DNA from: UBA699 sp050261915
Lineage (GTDB): Bacteria; Bacillota; Clostridia; Clostridiales; Clostridiaceae
DNA: 64,000 bases
Assembly (NCBI GenBank): GCA_050261915.1
Contig: JBLNDT010000048.1
Span: forward strand, 37,896 to 101,895
Direction of reading: 5' to 3'
This document shows, piece after piece, positions 25,425 through 33,202 of this stretch. The notes below the pieces were generated by a model. It was not told the origin of the DNA. It saw only the letters and a list, made by a program, of their open reading frames with translations, and did not search any database. The position numbers were made by a program, and so were the translations under genes. Within the stretch, counting starts at the first letter, position 1. Each line of letters starts with the position of its first letter.

Positions 25425-26555
25425 CTATTTCTCTAGGATAAAGCAAATAACTAAAGGAATTATAAGCAGAAGTATTGTTCCCGCGTATATTGCTTTTCCA
25501 GGGAATGTTCCTGCATTTACTGTCCATCCTATTCCAAATCTCTTTTCAACAAATACTGAAGGGTCTTCAGGATTATAATAAATACTATTTGCTAAAAGCC
25601 AGTACTTGTCATCATCCCTGTGAAATATCACCTCTTCATTTTTTTCATTTGGAAATTTAAGCTTACTTCCTCCCTGACCTACCTTTACAGATATTATTAT
25701 TGAACCACCGATAATAAACATAGTAAATCCGGATATAAGGAAAGTGGAAATTGTATTACTTATATATGCAACCTGCATTATTTGAAAATCACCCACGGTA
25801 AAAATTAAATTAACGGCAATTGTAGTTATAATAAAGTAAATGCCCCATGCTCTCCTGAATATCTTATTTCGTTCTTTGGATTCTTCAGGATTTATACCGC
25901 TAAGTTCCTGTTTTGACCAGCCTATGCCCTTAAAACTGATAAATAATATACCTGTCATAAACAATTGAAATAAAGGCATTTCATAAATAAGAATTCCGGA
26001 TTTATGCTGATACCCGTTAACCTGACCATTAAAATCCCAGTGAGTAGGCACTATGCTTGGAAGAAATTCATAATATTTTAGATTCACTGCAATATTTACC
26101 GCTATTATAATAAGGGGGATAATAAACCACCAGGAGCTTGGCATAGCATATCTTCGTTTTTCTCTGCTGAATTTTGTATCAATTATTACCTCCTGCTTTT
26201 TTGTATTAAGCCAAGAGTTTTTTGCTTTTAATTCCTTAACCTTATTATTGAAATAATAATAAATAAGAAATATAAAAAGTATATAGCCAAATATGGCTGT
26301 GATATACACACCAATGTTTTTTGTTATATATATTAGAATAGAAAGAACCCCAATTAGTGGAATACCAAATAAAAAATTTGCCCTTGTAAATTCTTTTCCC
26401 AATTTTTTAAGCTCTTTGTCATCTCTCTTATCCTCAGGTATCCTTACCCCAAGATATATATTGCTTCTTGTAAGATTCAAGGTTAAAACCTGTAATATTA
26501 GTGTAAGGAACATTGTAAAAACAGCAGTTCCTGTTAAGAATACATACTCCTTCAT
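25425..26555 (-). CDS. DUF1648/DUF5808 membrane protein
   Basis: Integral membrane protein of 376 residues with about eight hydrophobic helices. The extracytoplasmic motif PSIVPTHWDFNGQVNGYQHK is the DUF1648 (SdpI-like) signature. The tail DDKYWLLANSIYYNPEDPSV with EKRFGIGWTVN is a DUF5808 domain. Proteins of this make-up commonly sit directly behind YtrA-type GntR regulators. SdpI relatives give immunity to membrane-active toxins, so a role in envelope stress or antimicrobial peptide response is plausible but not shown here. GGAGG overlaps the end of the GntR gene. Confidence 0.85.
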   Translation of the reverse strand: MKEYVFLTGTAVFTMFLTLILQVLTLNLTRSNIYLGVRIPEDKRDDKELKKLGKEFTRANFLFGIPLIGVLSILIYITKNIGVYITAIFGYILFIFLIYYYFNNKVKELKAKNSWLNTKKQEVIIDTKFSREKRRYAMPSSWWFIIPLIIIAVNIAVNLKYYEFLPSIVPTHWDFNGQVNGYQHKSGILIYEMPLFQLFMTGILFISFKGIGWSKQELSGINPEESKERNKIFRRAWGIYFIITTIAVNLIFTVGDFQIMQVAYISNTISTFLISGFTMFIIGGSIIISVKVGQGGSKLKFPNEKNEEVIFHRDDDKYWLLANSIYYNPEDPSVFVEKRFGIGWTVNAGTFPGKAIYAGTILLLIIPLVICFILEK

Positions 26556-26556
26556 T

Positions 26557-26943
26557 TTAATCCTCCAGATCCTTATAATTATTGAAAATATCCCTGCATA
26601 ACTTCTGAAACTCTTCCTCAGAAGCTCCTCTGCATTTAAAATCTGCTATTATATAGCTCAATTCATCAAGTAAATTTTCTTTAAACTCATTATTTAATTC
26701 CGGAAATTTATCATTTATTATGGCTCCTTTTCTTCTATCTATTATTACATATCCCTCTGCCTTTAGATTATTATATGCCTTATTAACCGTGTGAAGATTT
26801 ACTCCAAGGTCTTCCCCAAGCTGTCTTACAGATGGAAGGCTTTCTCCTTTTCTAAGGTTTCCAGCTGCGATTCCTGTAACTATGTGCCTCTTTATCTGTT
26901 CATATATCGGCAGCTCTGATTCAAAATCAATTTTTAAAAGCAA
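26557..26943 (-). CDS. GntR family regulator, YtrA subfamily
   Basis: Short GntR regulator (128 aa): winged helix ELPIYEQIKRHIVTGIAAGN then LPSVRQLGEDLGVNLHTVNK, with a short C-terminal helix pair instead of a large effector domain, which defines the YtrA type. The start is a TTG at 26943 with AAGGTGAT 4 bases before it; no ATG fits. It is the first gene of a three-gene operon with the DUF1648 protein and the YhfC protease, and a perfect palindrome overlaps its promoter. Confidence 0.88.
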   Translation of the reverse strand: MLLKIDFESELPIYEQIKRHIVTGIAAGNLRKGESLPSVRQLGEDLGVNLHTVNKAYNNLKAEGYVIIDRRKGAIINDKFPELNNEFKENLLDELSYIIADFKCRGASEEEFQKLCRDIFNNYKDLED

Positions 26944-26955
26944 TACATCACCTTC

Positions 26956-26996
26956 TTATTATATTTGTTATATATAATATATAACAAATATAATAA
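26956..26996. promoter_or_regulatory. Perfect 41-bp palindrome: divergent promoter and likely GntR operator
   Basis: Two 20-base arms (TTATTATATTTGTTATATAT and its exact complement) flank one central base, 26976. Each strand reads TTGTTA, 18-base spacer, TATAAT (plus strand 26966-26970 region and 26989-26994). The same element can therefore fire toward the GntR operon and toward the DUF4474 gene. YtrA-type regulators bind AT-rich inverted repeats at their own promoter, so autoregulation is inferred. Confidence 0.8.
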
Positions 26997-27076
26997 TTTG
27001 TAAAGCATTTTATACATCACATAAATAAGCCAATCAGAATATGATGAATTAAAACAAAATATTGGGTGGTGATTTT

Positions 27077-28003
27077 ATGCGCAAAGCGCAAAATATAGAT
27101 AGTCTAACCTGGACTTACCTTACTTTTATACTTGGTTTAGGGGCTGTATATTTAACTCGGGGAAAGCAAAATTCAAAACTTCAGCTTCCTGATGAAATTA
27201 AACTGATTGCAGATGCAATTGCTGAGAAAAGAAGTTATGAAGACCTTCAAAAGCTTATAAAATCTGCAGGGTACACTTATGATCCTGAGCAAGATATTTT
27301 TTATTCCACAATATACCCATGGCAGAGAAGCTATGGCTACTGCCATCTATTTGATGAAGCTGCGGCAGTGTTCAGCATGATTATAGATTGTGAACCTATA
27401 TACTTTGAATATGAAGGGAAACGATGGTTTGTAGGCCTTTGGAAAGGACAATATGGAATGACCACCGGTGGGGAAGTAGGAGTGTACTATACAGACAAGC
27501 CAGATGTTAATGTGCCAGGAATTTATAAGGGACCTTTCTATAGAAGTATTACAGACAGAGAGCTCCTTGAAATGTCATACAAACTATATAAAAATGACAG
27601 ACTGCTTTTTACTAGATCTGGAATGCACTGGTGGCTTGCAGGCTTTAGGCTGGGAGATTTTTCAGAACCGAAGGAACTTTCCATGGACATTTCAATAAAA
27701 CTAAAGGATGAAGCAATGCGTGATGCATTTATTGGAGGTCTATCAAAGGCAGGTTACACAGAAAATGAATTTAAAGTAAACGAAAACACTGTGCAATTTA
27801 CATTTGACAAGCCTAAAACTCCTCAGCCCACTACTCGTTATAAACCAACAGATTGGGCTATACAAAGGAAAAATCAGCTGTTATGCATTCTGTTTAATGT
27901 ATATACCATGCCATATACTAATTCCATGGATAAAATAATGGTAATTGAAGAGCAATTTCCGGAGCTGTATAAAGTAATAAACCTATTGGCAGGAATTTTA
28001 TGA
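27077..28003 (+). CDS. DUF4474 domain protein
   Basis: Protein of 308 residues. A hydrophobic stretch near the N-terminus (LTWTYLTFILGLGAVYL) may anchor it. The middle reads as DUF4474: YDPEQDIFYSTIYPWQRSYG, then YFEYEGKRWFVGLWKGQYG and GGEVGVYYTD. ATG 27077 has GGGTGGTGA 4-5 bases upstream; TTG 27062 is upstream of that. It overlaps the next gene by 4 bases (ATGA), so the two are translationally coupled. Biochemical role unknown. Confidence 0.82.
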   Translation: MRKAQNIDSLTWTYLTFILGLGAVYLTRGKQNSKLQLPDEIKLIADAIAEKRSYEDLQKLIKSAGYTYDPEQDIFYSTIYPWQRSYGYCHLFDEAAAVFSMIIDCEPIYFEYEGKRWFVGLWKGQYGMTTGGEVGVYYTDKPDVNVPGIYKGPFYRSITDRELLEMSYKLYKNDRLLFTRSGMHWWLAGFRLGDFSEPKELSMDISIKLKDEAMRDAFIGGLSKAGYTENEFKVNENTVQFTFDKPKTPQPTTRYKPTDWAIQRKNQLLCILFNVYTMPYTNSMDKIMVIEEQFPELYKVINLLAGIL

Positions 28004-28863
28004 GCAACAACTTAAGACGCATATGCAAAATTTATGATGCTGCAGAAAAGGTTAGCTTTGATAACCATTCAAAGATAGTGCTTATGAGCGACTGCCATAG
28101 AGGTACCGGAAACCTTGGAGATGATTTTTATAAAAACAAGGATATTTGCCTTCATGCCCTCACCTATTACTATGAAAACAACTTTACCTATATAGAACTT
28201 GGAGATGGAGATGAACTCTGGGAAAATTCTTACTTTGACCACATTCTCCAAACCCACAAAAATGTGTTTTCCATTCTTTCAAAATTTCAAAAAGATAATA
28301 GGCTCTATTTTATATATGGTAATCATGATATTGTAAAAAGGAGAAAAAAATTTGTAAAAAAACATCTGTTTCCCTTATTTGGGGATATTAAAATTCATGA
28401 AGCCTTGATTTTGAGCCAAAGAAACACAAATAATGAAATTCTTCTTTTGCATGGTCATCAAGTAGATTTTTTCAATGACAGACTATGGAGGGTCAGCAGA
28501 TTTCTTGTACGCTACCTATGGGGCCCTCTTCAGGTCCTTGGTGTGGTAAGCCCTGTTAATACCTCCTTAAGTTTTTGCAGAAAACAAACTATCGATTTGA
28601 AATTTATGGATTGGTGCTTTAATGAAAACAAAGGTCTTGCAGCTGGACACACCCATAATTATTTGTTCCCTGAGCCTGGCACCATTCCTTATTTTAATAC
28701 GGGCTGCTGCATATACCCTCAGGGAATAACTTCAATAGAAATTCAAGAAGGTCTTATTACTTTAACTGCCTGGCATTCCAAAACTGTTCATGGTGAAAAA
28801 GTATTTACCAGGGAAGTAATAGGAGGGCCTGTAAAAATTCAGGATTATTTTACTATTGATTAA
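28000..28863 (+). CDS. Metallophosphoesterase, LpxH-like fold
   Basis: Calcineurin-like phosphoesterase of 287 residues with the full metal-binding set: MSDCHRGTG, GDGDELWEN, YGNHDIVKRR, LLHGHQVDFF and AAGHTHNYLF. The layout resembles UDP-2,3-diacylglucosamine hydrolase, but a Gram-positive host without lipid A makes another phosphodiester or pyrophosphate substrate likely. Start overlaps the DUF4474 stop as ATGA. The -35 box of the following que promoter overlaps its stop codon. Confidence 0.85.
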   Translation: MSNNLRRICKIYDAAEKVSFDNHSKIVLMSDCHRGTGNLGDDFYKNKDICLHALTYYYENNFTYIELGDGDELWENSYFDHILQTHKNVFSILSKFQKDNRLYFIYGNHDIVKRRKKFVKKHLFPLFGDIKIHEALILSQRNTNNEILLLHGHQVDFFNDRLWRVSRFLVRYLWGPLQVLGVVSPVNTSLSFCRKQTIDLKFMDWCFNENKGLAAGHTHNYLFPEPGTIPYFNTGCCIYPQGITSIEIQEGLITLTAWHSKTVHGEKVFTREVIGGPVKIQDYFTID

Positions 28864-28884
28864 TTTGTAATAATTTGATATAAA
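28856..28884 (+). promoter_or_regulatory. Promoter of the queuosine operon
   Basis: TTGATT (28856-28861), 17-base spacer, TATAAA (28879-28884), about 18 bases before the preQ1 aptamer. The -35 box overlaps the phosphoesterase stop. Confidence 0.55.
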
Positions 28885-28901
28885 TAAATGTAAACTTAAT
28901 A

Positions 28902-28987
28902 GACAGTTCGTAAGCTTCCTGTCGTAAAACAAAACTAGGCAATTTTTATTACTATTGTAATTTAGGGTGCCTTGCGCCCTTTTTTTA
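28902..28987 (+). ncRNA. PreQ1-I riboswitch with terminator
   Basis: Aptamer: P1 stem GACAG (28902-28906)/CTGTC (28919-28923), 12-base loop TTCGTAAGCTTC, then the A-rich tail GTAAAACAAAACTAGG (28924-28939) that forms the H-type pseudoknot. The layout matches the small class-I aptamer of Thermoanaerobacter (stem, UCG-type loop, UUAACAAAACAAGG tail). Downstream, GGGTGC-CTT-GCGCCC (28964-28979) plus a T-run is an intrinsic terminator. AGGCA of the tail could pair with TGCCT of the terminator as antiterminator, so preQ1 binding would turn the que operon off. Confidence 0.9.
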
Positions 28988-29007
28988 TTATTATTTTGGA
29001 GGATAGC

Positions 29008-29439
29008 ATGTTTATTTTAAAAAATGAAATTGAATTTGATTCTGCTCATTACCTAGAGGGACACCATGGAAAATGCGCAAATATTCACGGACATAGATAT
29101 AAGCTCATAGTAAAAATAAAAGGCGCCAAATTAAAGGAAACCGGCTCAAGGAGAGGAATGATAGAGGACTTTAGCTATATTAAGCAGATATTGAAGGAGG
29201 TGCAAGGTACTTTTGACCATAAGCTGATTATCGAAGACAACATAAAGGGGCGTGCTTTGGTAGATGCAATAAAAAGCACTGGGGAAAATTTCGAGTTTGT
29301 TTTAGTACCATACAGACCTACCGCAGAGGAAATGTCAAGGCACATATTCAATATTATTAAAGATAAGGGTCTTGATATTCATGAAGTTGAACTATATGAA
29401 ACCCCAGGAAACAGCTGCATTTATAGCGAGGATATCTAG
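29008..29439 (+). CDS. queD: 6-carboxy-5,6,7,8-tetrahydropterin synthase
   Basis: Second step of preQ1 synthesis: converts dihydroneopterin triphosphate to 6-carboxytetrahydropterin. Zinc ligands lie in FDSAHYL and NIHGHRY; the catalytic Cys is C22 in GKCANIHGH; the late motif VELYETPGNSCIY is also typical. ATG 29008 has TGGAGGA 5-6 bases upstream; the longer TTG start at 28972 lies in the riboswitch terminator. First gene of queD-queE-folE-queC-queF. Confidence 0.95.
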   Translation: MFILKNEIEFDSAHYLEGHHGKCANIHGHRYKLIVKIKGAKLKETGSRRGMIEDFSYIKQILKEVQGTFDHKLIIEDNIKGRALVDAIKSTGENFEFVLVPYRPTAEEMSRHIFNIIKDKGLDIHEVELYETPGNSCIYSEDI

Positions 29440-30111
29440 ATGGAATATAATATTATTGAAAAGTTTATATCAATAGACGGAGAAGGTCCTACAGCTGGGG
29501 AAACAGCAGTTTTTATACGGTTCGGTGGCTGCAACCTTTGCTGCAGCTGGTGTGATACAGCATATTCCATTGATAAAAATGTAAAGGGTAATATGCTGAC
29601 CAAGGAGGAAATATATAAGTTCATAAAGGAAAGCGGTATTAATAATGTAACTATTACCGGAGGGGAACCTCTCATCCAAAGTGGTATTGAAGAGCTCATA
29701 TATTATCTATCAGGTGATGAAAATTTACTTATTCATGTTGAAACAAACGGCTCTGTACCCTTTTACAAATTGGAAAAGGTGTGGCAGCTTCCAAATGTTA
29801 GCTTTGTACTTGACTATAAGCTTCCAGACAGCAAAATGGAGAAGTTTATGGATTTAAAAAATTATGAATATATCCAAAGCAAGGATGTATGCAAATTTGT
29901 TATAGCATCAGAAGATGACCTTAATAAAGCGCTGGTTATTATAAAGAGGTACAATTTGCCGGAAAAATGTATGGTATATTTAAGCCCTGTTACTGATAAA
30001 ATTGATCCAGCATTTATTGTTGAATATATGAAGAACAATAAGCTTAATAAAGTTAAGCTTCAGCTCCAGCTGCATAAGATAATATGGTCACCTGAAACCA
30101 GGGAGGTATAA
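29440..30111 (+). CDS. queE: 7-carboxy-7-deazaguanine synthase, radical SAM
   Basis: Third step: radical ring contraction of 6-carboxytetrahydropterin to 7-carboxy-7-deazaguanine. The QueE type Cx3Cx2C cluster motif is CNLCCSWC (about 31-38) in FGGCNLCCSWCDTAYS, followed by the SAM-binding ITGGEPL motif. N-terminal SIDGEGPTAGETAVFIRFGG is diagnostic. The ATG follows the queD stop directly, with GAGGA upstream. Confidence 0.95.
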   Translation: MEYNIIEKFISIDGEGPTAGETAVFIRFGGCNLCCSWCDTAYSIDKNVKGNMLTKEEIYKFIKESGINNVTITGGEPLIQSGIEELIYYLSGDENLLIHVETNGSVPFYKLEKVWQLPNVSFVLDYKLPDSKMEKFMDLKNYEYIQSKDVCKFVIASEDDLNKALVIIKRYNLPEKCMVYLSPVTDKIDPAFIVEYMKNNKLNKVKLQLQLHKIIWSPETREV

Positions 30112-30699
30112 ATGAAAAATCAAATTGATATAGAGACTATTGAAAAAAGTTTTAGAGATATTATTATTGCACTTGGTGATGACCCTGACAGGGAAGGTTT
30201 GAAAGATACTCCCAAAAGAGCTGCCAGGATGTTTGAAGAAGTGTTTGAAGGAATGAAATACACTAATGAGGAAATTGCAGATAAGTTTGGAGTTACCTTT
30301 GAAGAGGAGGATTTTGGAGCTTATAGTAAGAATAACATGGTAGTTGTAAAAGACATTCCTATATTCAGCTATTGTGAGCATCACCTTGCCCTTATGTATA
30401 ATATGAAGGTTAAGATTGGATACCTTCCAAAAGGCAAGGTATTAGGTTTAAGCAAGATAGCTAGGATTGCTGAAATGGCTGGAAAAAGACTTCAGCTTCA
30501 AGAAAGAATAGCAATGGACATTGCTGAAATTATGTCTATTGCAACGGGTTCAGAGGATATTGCCGTATTGATTGAGGGAGAACACAGCTGCATAAGCACC
30601 CGTGGTATAAAGAAAACAGATACTGTAACAAAAACCACTGTTTTTAACGGAAAGTTTGAAAATAATGATAATTTAAGATATGAATTCTTATTGATGTAG
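30112..30699 (+). CDS. folE: GTP cyclohydrolase I
   Basis: First step of the pathway here: GTP to 7,8-dihydroneopterin triphosphate. Zinc ligands in SYCEHH (about 84-89) and GEHSCISTRG; signature KVLGLSKIARIAEMAGKRLQ. Length 195 is normal. Its place inside the que operon under a preQ1 switch suggests it serves queuosine, though it can also feed folate. GGGAGGT lies before ATG 30112. Confidence 0.95.
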   Translation: MKNQIDIETIEKSFRDIIIALGDDPDREGLKDTPKRAARMFEEVFEGMKYTNEEIADKFGVTFEEEDFGAYSKNNMVVVKDIPIFSYCEHHLALMYNMKVKIGYLPKGKVLGLSKIARIAEMAGKRLQLQERIAMDIAEIMSIATGSEDIAVLIEGEHSCISTRGIKKTDTVTKTTVFNGKFENNDNLRYEFLLM

Positions 30700-30709
30700 G
30701 AGGGTTACT

Positions 30710-31372
30710 ATGAAAGAAGAAAAGGCATTGCTGGTTTTCAGCGGTGGACAAGATTCTACCACCTGCCTGTTTTGGGCAAAGAAAAAATTCAAGGATGTGA
30801 TATTGGTTTCCTTTGATTACAACCAAAAACACATAGCCGAGCTTGAATGTGCAAAAAATATTGCCAAAGAATTAAACTGCGAGCATCATATTTTAGATAT
30901 GAGCCTTCTAGGACAACTTGCACCAAATGCATTAACAAGAGCTGATATAAACATAGTCCCTGGTGAAGAAGGTGCCCCTCCAAACACCTTCGTGGATGGC
31001 AGAAACATGCTTTTTTTAACCTTTGCTGCAGTACTTGCAAAACAACTTGGAATTCGGCACCTGATAACAGGGGTATGTGAAACAGATTTCAGCGGATATC
31101 CAGACTGTAGAGATATTTTTATAAAATCCCTTAATGTTACTTTAAACTTAGCAATGGATTATCAGTTTGTAATTCACACTCCAATAATGTGGATAAACAA
31201 AGAGGAAACCTGGAAAATGGCAGATGAACTGGGAGCACTTGAATTTGTAAGATTAAACACATTAACCTGTTACAACGGTACTAAGGGTGACGGCTGCGGA
31301 GAATGCCCTGCCTGCAAGCTAAGAAAAAGGGGCCTCATGGACTATTTGAAAAACAAAGAGGTGTTAAGATGA
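30710..31372 (+). CDS. queC: 7-cyano-7-deazaguanine (preQ0) synthase
   Basis: ATP-dependent conversion of 7-carboxy-7-deazaguanine plus ammonia to preQ0. PP-loop FSGGQDSTT at residues 10-18, and a C-terminal zinc-binding set CYNGTKGDGCGECPACKLR (about 193-211). AGGAGGG precedes ATG 30710; the stop overlaps queF as ATGA. Confidence 0.96.
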   Translation: MKEEKALLVFSGGQDSTTCLFWAKKKFKDVILVSFDYNQKHIAELECAKNIAKELNCEHHILDMSLLGQLAPNALTRADINIVPGEEGAPPNTFVDGRNMLFLTFAAVLAKQLGIRHLITGVCETDFSGYPDCRDIFIKSLNVTLNLAMDYQFVIHTPIMWINKEETWKMADELGALEFVRLNTLTCYNGTKGDGCGECPACKLRKRGLMDYLKNKEVLR

Positions 31373-31854
31373 AGGATAAAATTAATGGAATAACCCTGCT
31401 TGGGAATAATGATGTAAAATATGAAACAGACTATAATCCAAATATATTAGAAGTATTTGATAACAAACACCCTGAAAATGATTACTTCGTAAAATTCAAC
31501 TGCCCGGAATTTACAAGTCTATGTCCTATTACAGGTCAGCCTGATTTTGCTGCAGTTTATATAAGCTATATTCCAGGACAAAAAATGGTTGAGAGCAAAT
31601 CTTTAAAACTTTATCTTTTCAGCTTTAGAAACCACGGTGATTTTCATGAGGACTGCATGAATAAAATTATGAAAGATTTAATCAAGCTAATGGACCCAAA
31701 ATATATTGAAGTTTGGGGTAAATTTACTCCAAGGGGAGGCATAAGCATTGACCCTTATTGTAATTATGGAAAACCTGGCACAATATTTGAAGAAATGGCC
31801 AAAACCCGCCTGTTCCAACATGATATGTATCCAGAAAAAATTGATAATAGATAA
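31369..31854 (+). CDS. queF: NADPH-dependent preQ0 reductase
   Basis: Reduces the nitrile of preQ0 to the amine of preQ1. Short, YkvM-type single-domain QueF (161 aa) with the nucleophile Cys in FTSLCPITGQPDF and the motif ESKSLKLYLFSFRNH, HGDFHED. Start ATG 31369 overlaps the queC stop and has GAGGTG upstream. Last gene of the operon; insertion into tRNA (Tgt, QueA/QueG) would be encoded elsewhere. Confidence 0.95.
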   Translation: MKDKINGITLLGNNDVKYETDYNPNILEVFDNKHPENDYFVKFNCPEFTSLCPITGQPDFAAVYISYIPGQKMVESKSLKLYLFSFRNHGDFHEDCMNKIMKDLIKLMDPKYIEVWGKFTPRGGISIDPYCNYGKPGTIFEEMAKTRLFQHDMYPEKIDNR

Positions 31855-31900
31855 AAGATTATGGTAAAATATAACTACAGTTCAGATTTTGGAGGCACTT

Positions 31901-32758
31901 ATGGAGAATGTTGGTTTAGTACTTGAAGGGGGAGGTATGAGAGGTTTGTATACCTGTGGAATACTTGAGTATTTCATGGAAAAAAACCTTTATTTCAAGT
32001 ATATAATTGGAGTTTCAGCAGGAGCTTGCAATGCAGTTTCTTATATATCAAAACAAAGAGGAAGAAACTTAAAAATAAATATAGATTACTGCAATAACTG
32101 GAGATATATGAGTATTAGAAACTTCTTATTTAAGGGTTCTTATATAGGAATGGATTTTTTATTCGATGAAATTCCAAATAAGCAGGTAAAATTTGATTAT
32201 GATACCTTTTATAACTCTGATTGCAACTTATTAGTTGGAGTAACGGATTGTAAAACAGGAGAAGCCTTATACTTTAATAAGGAGGATTGTAATGACAAAT
32301 TTGAAGCCCTGAGAGCCACATCTTCACTTCCAATTATATGTCCTATAGTAAAGTATAAAGGATATGAACTTTTAGATGGTGGAATTTCAGATTCAATACC
32401 AATTGTGAAATCAATAAAGGATGGGAATAAAAAAAATATTATTGTTTTAACTCGTGACAAGGAGTACAGAAAAAAACCAATCGAATTTAAAAACTTAATA
32501 AAATTTAAATACAGAAAATATCCAAGGCTTTCTGAAGCATTGGTAAACAGATATAAAGTTTACAATGATACCCTTGATTATATTGAAGAGCTTGAAGCTA
32601 AAGGGGAAGTTTTAGTAATAAGACCCTCTTCCAAGATTACTATAGGAAGACTCGACAGGAATCCTGATAATTTAAAAGAATTATTTTCTAAAGGATATAG
32701 AGATGCGGAACTTTACTATGAAAATATAGAAAAATATATAAACCAAGGCGTTAAATAG
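31901..32758 (+). CDS. Patatin-like phospholipase
   Basis: Predicted lipid acyl hydrolase with a Ser-Asp dyad: oxyanion loop LVLEGGGMRGLYTCG, nucleophile elbow GVSAGACNA (about 38-46) and the Asp in LLDGGISDSIP (about 156-166). About 285 residues, single domain, like RssA/YjjU. ATG 31901 has TTGGAGG 5-6 bases upstream. Its last codons and stop overlap the convergent 32751-33122 gene by 8 bases and a terminator. Confidence 0.88.
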   Translation: MENVGLVLEGGGMRGLYTCGILEYFMEKNLYFKYIIGVSAGACNAVSYISKQRGRNLKINIDYCNNWRYMSIRNFLFKGSYIGMDFLFDEIPNKQVKFDYDTFYNSDCNLLVGVTDCKTGEALYFNKEDCNDKFEALRATSSLPIICPIVKYKGYELLDGGISDSIPIVKSIKDGNKKNIIVLTRDKEYRKKPIEFKNLIKFKYRKYPRLSEALVNRYKVYNDTLDYIEELEAKGEVLVIRPSSKITIGRLDRNPDNLKELFSKGYRDAELYYENIEKYINQGVK

Positions 32759-32774
32759 CCTTGGTTTCCTTTTT
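32741..32774 (+). terminator. Terminator overlapping convergent stops
   Basis: AACCAAGGC/GCCTTGGTT stem with an 8-base loop, then TCCTTTTT. The patatin gene stop codon lies in the loop and the last codons of the opposite gene lie in the 3' arm. Confidence 0.8.
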
Positions 32775-33122
32775 AATATTTTTATTTGTAAAATATGCAG
32801 TTCCTAAAAGCACGCAGGAGGTGTACGTCCAAATAATCAGCTCATTTTTAAATTTTGAAGTTATAGACATATCATCGTATAATGGTGGATTGCTTTCATT
32901 ACTATTTGATTTAATTCCAGTCTGGTACTGCTCAAATCCTGTTTTTATTGAATAGGAAACCCCAATGGATGTTGCTATTGAAATAAATATACAGATTATC
33001 ACAGCAATTCTTTTACAGTGCTTTCCATTAAACTTATAGTCCTTTAGCAAATCCTTCATAATAAATTTAAATATCAAGGCCGCCAAAATTAAACTAAATA
33101 ACATGATAATAAAAACTAACAC
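32751..33122 (-). CDS. Small membrane protein, 123 aa, unknown
   Basis: Three hydrophobic segments: LVFIIMLFSLILAALIF near the N-terminus, AVIICIFISIATSIGVS in the middle and IWTYTSCVLLGTAYF near the end, with a hydrophilic loop between the second and third. No family recognised. It ends inside the patatin terminator. Moderate support from the intact ORF and the membrane pattern; the ribosome site (AGGGGTG before ATG 33122) is acceptable. Confidence 0.6.
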   Translation of the reverse strand: MLVFIIMLFSLILAALIFKFIMKDLLKDYKFNGKHCKRIAVIICIFISIATSIGVSYSIKTGFEQYQTGIKSNSNESNPPLYDDMSITSKFKNELIIWTYTSCVLLGTAYFTNKNIKKETKAI

Positions 33123-33202
33123 GCTAGCACCCCTTATATTTTATTACTTTATTTCCATTATACACCACAATTTCTAAATTACAATAAACATTACAAATAT
33201 TA

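Noticed and set aside
28972..29439. queD starting at the upstream TTG (28972)
   Set aside because: That start lies inside the riboswitch terminator and lacks a ribosome site; ATG 29008 has GGAGGA.
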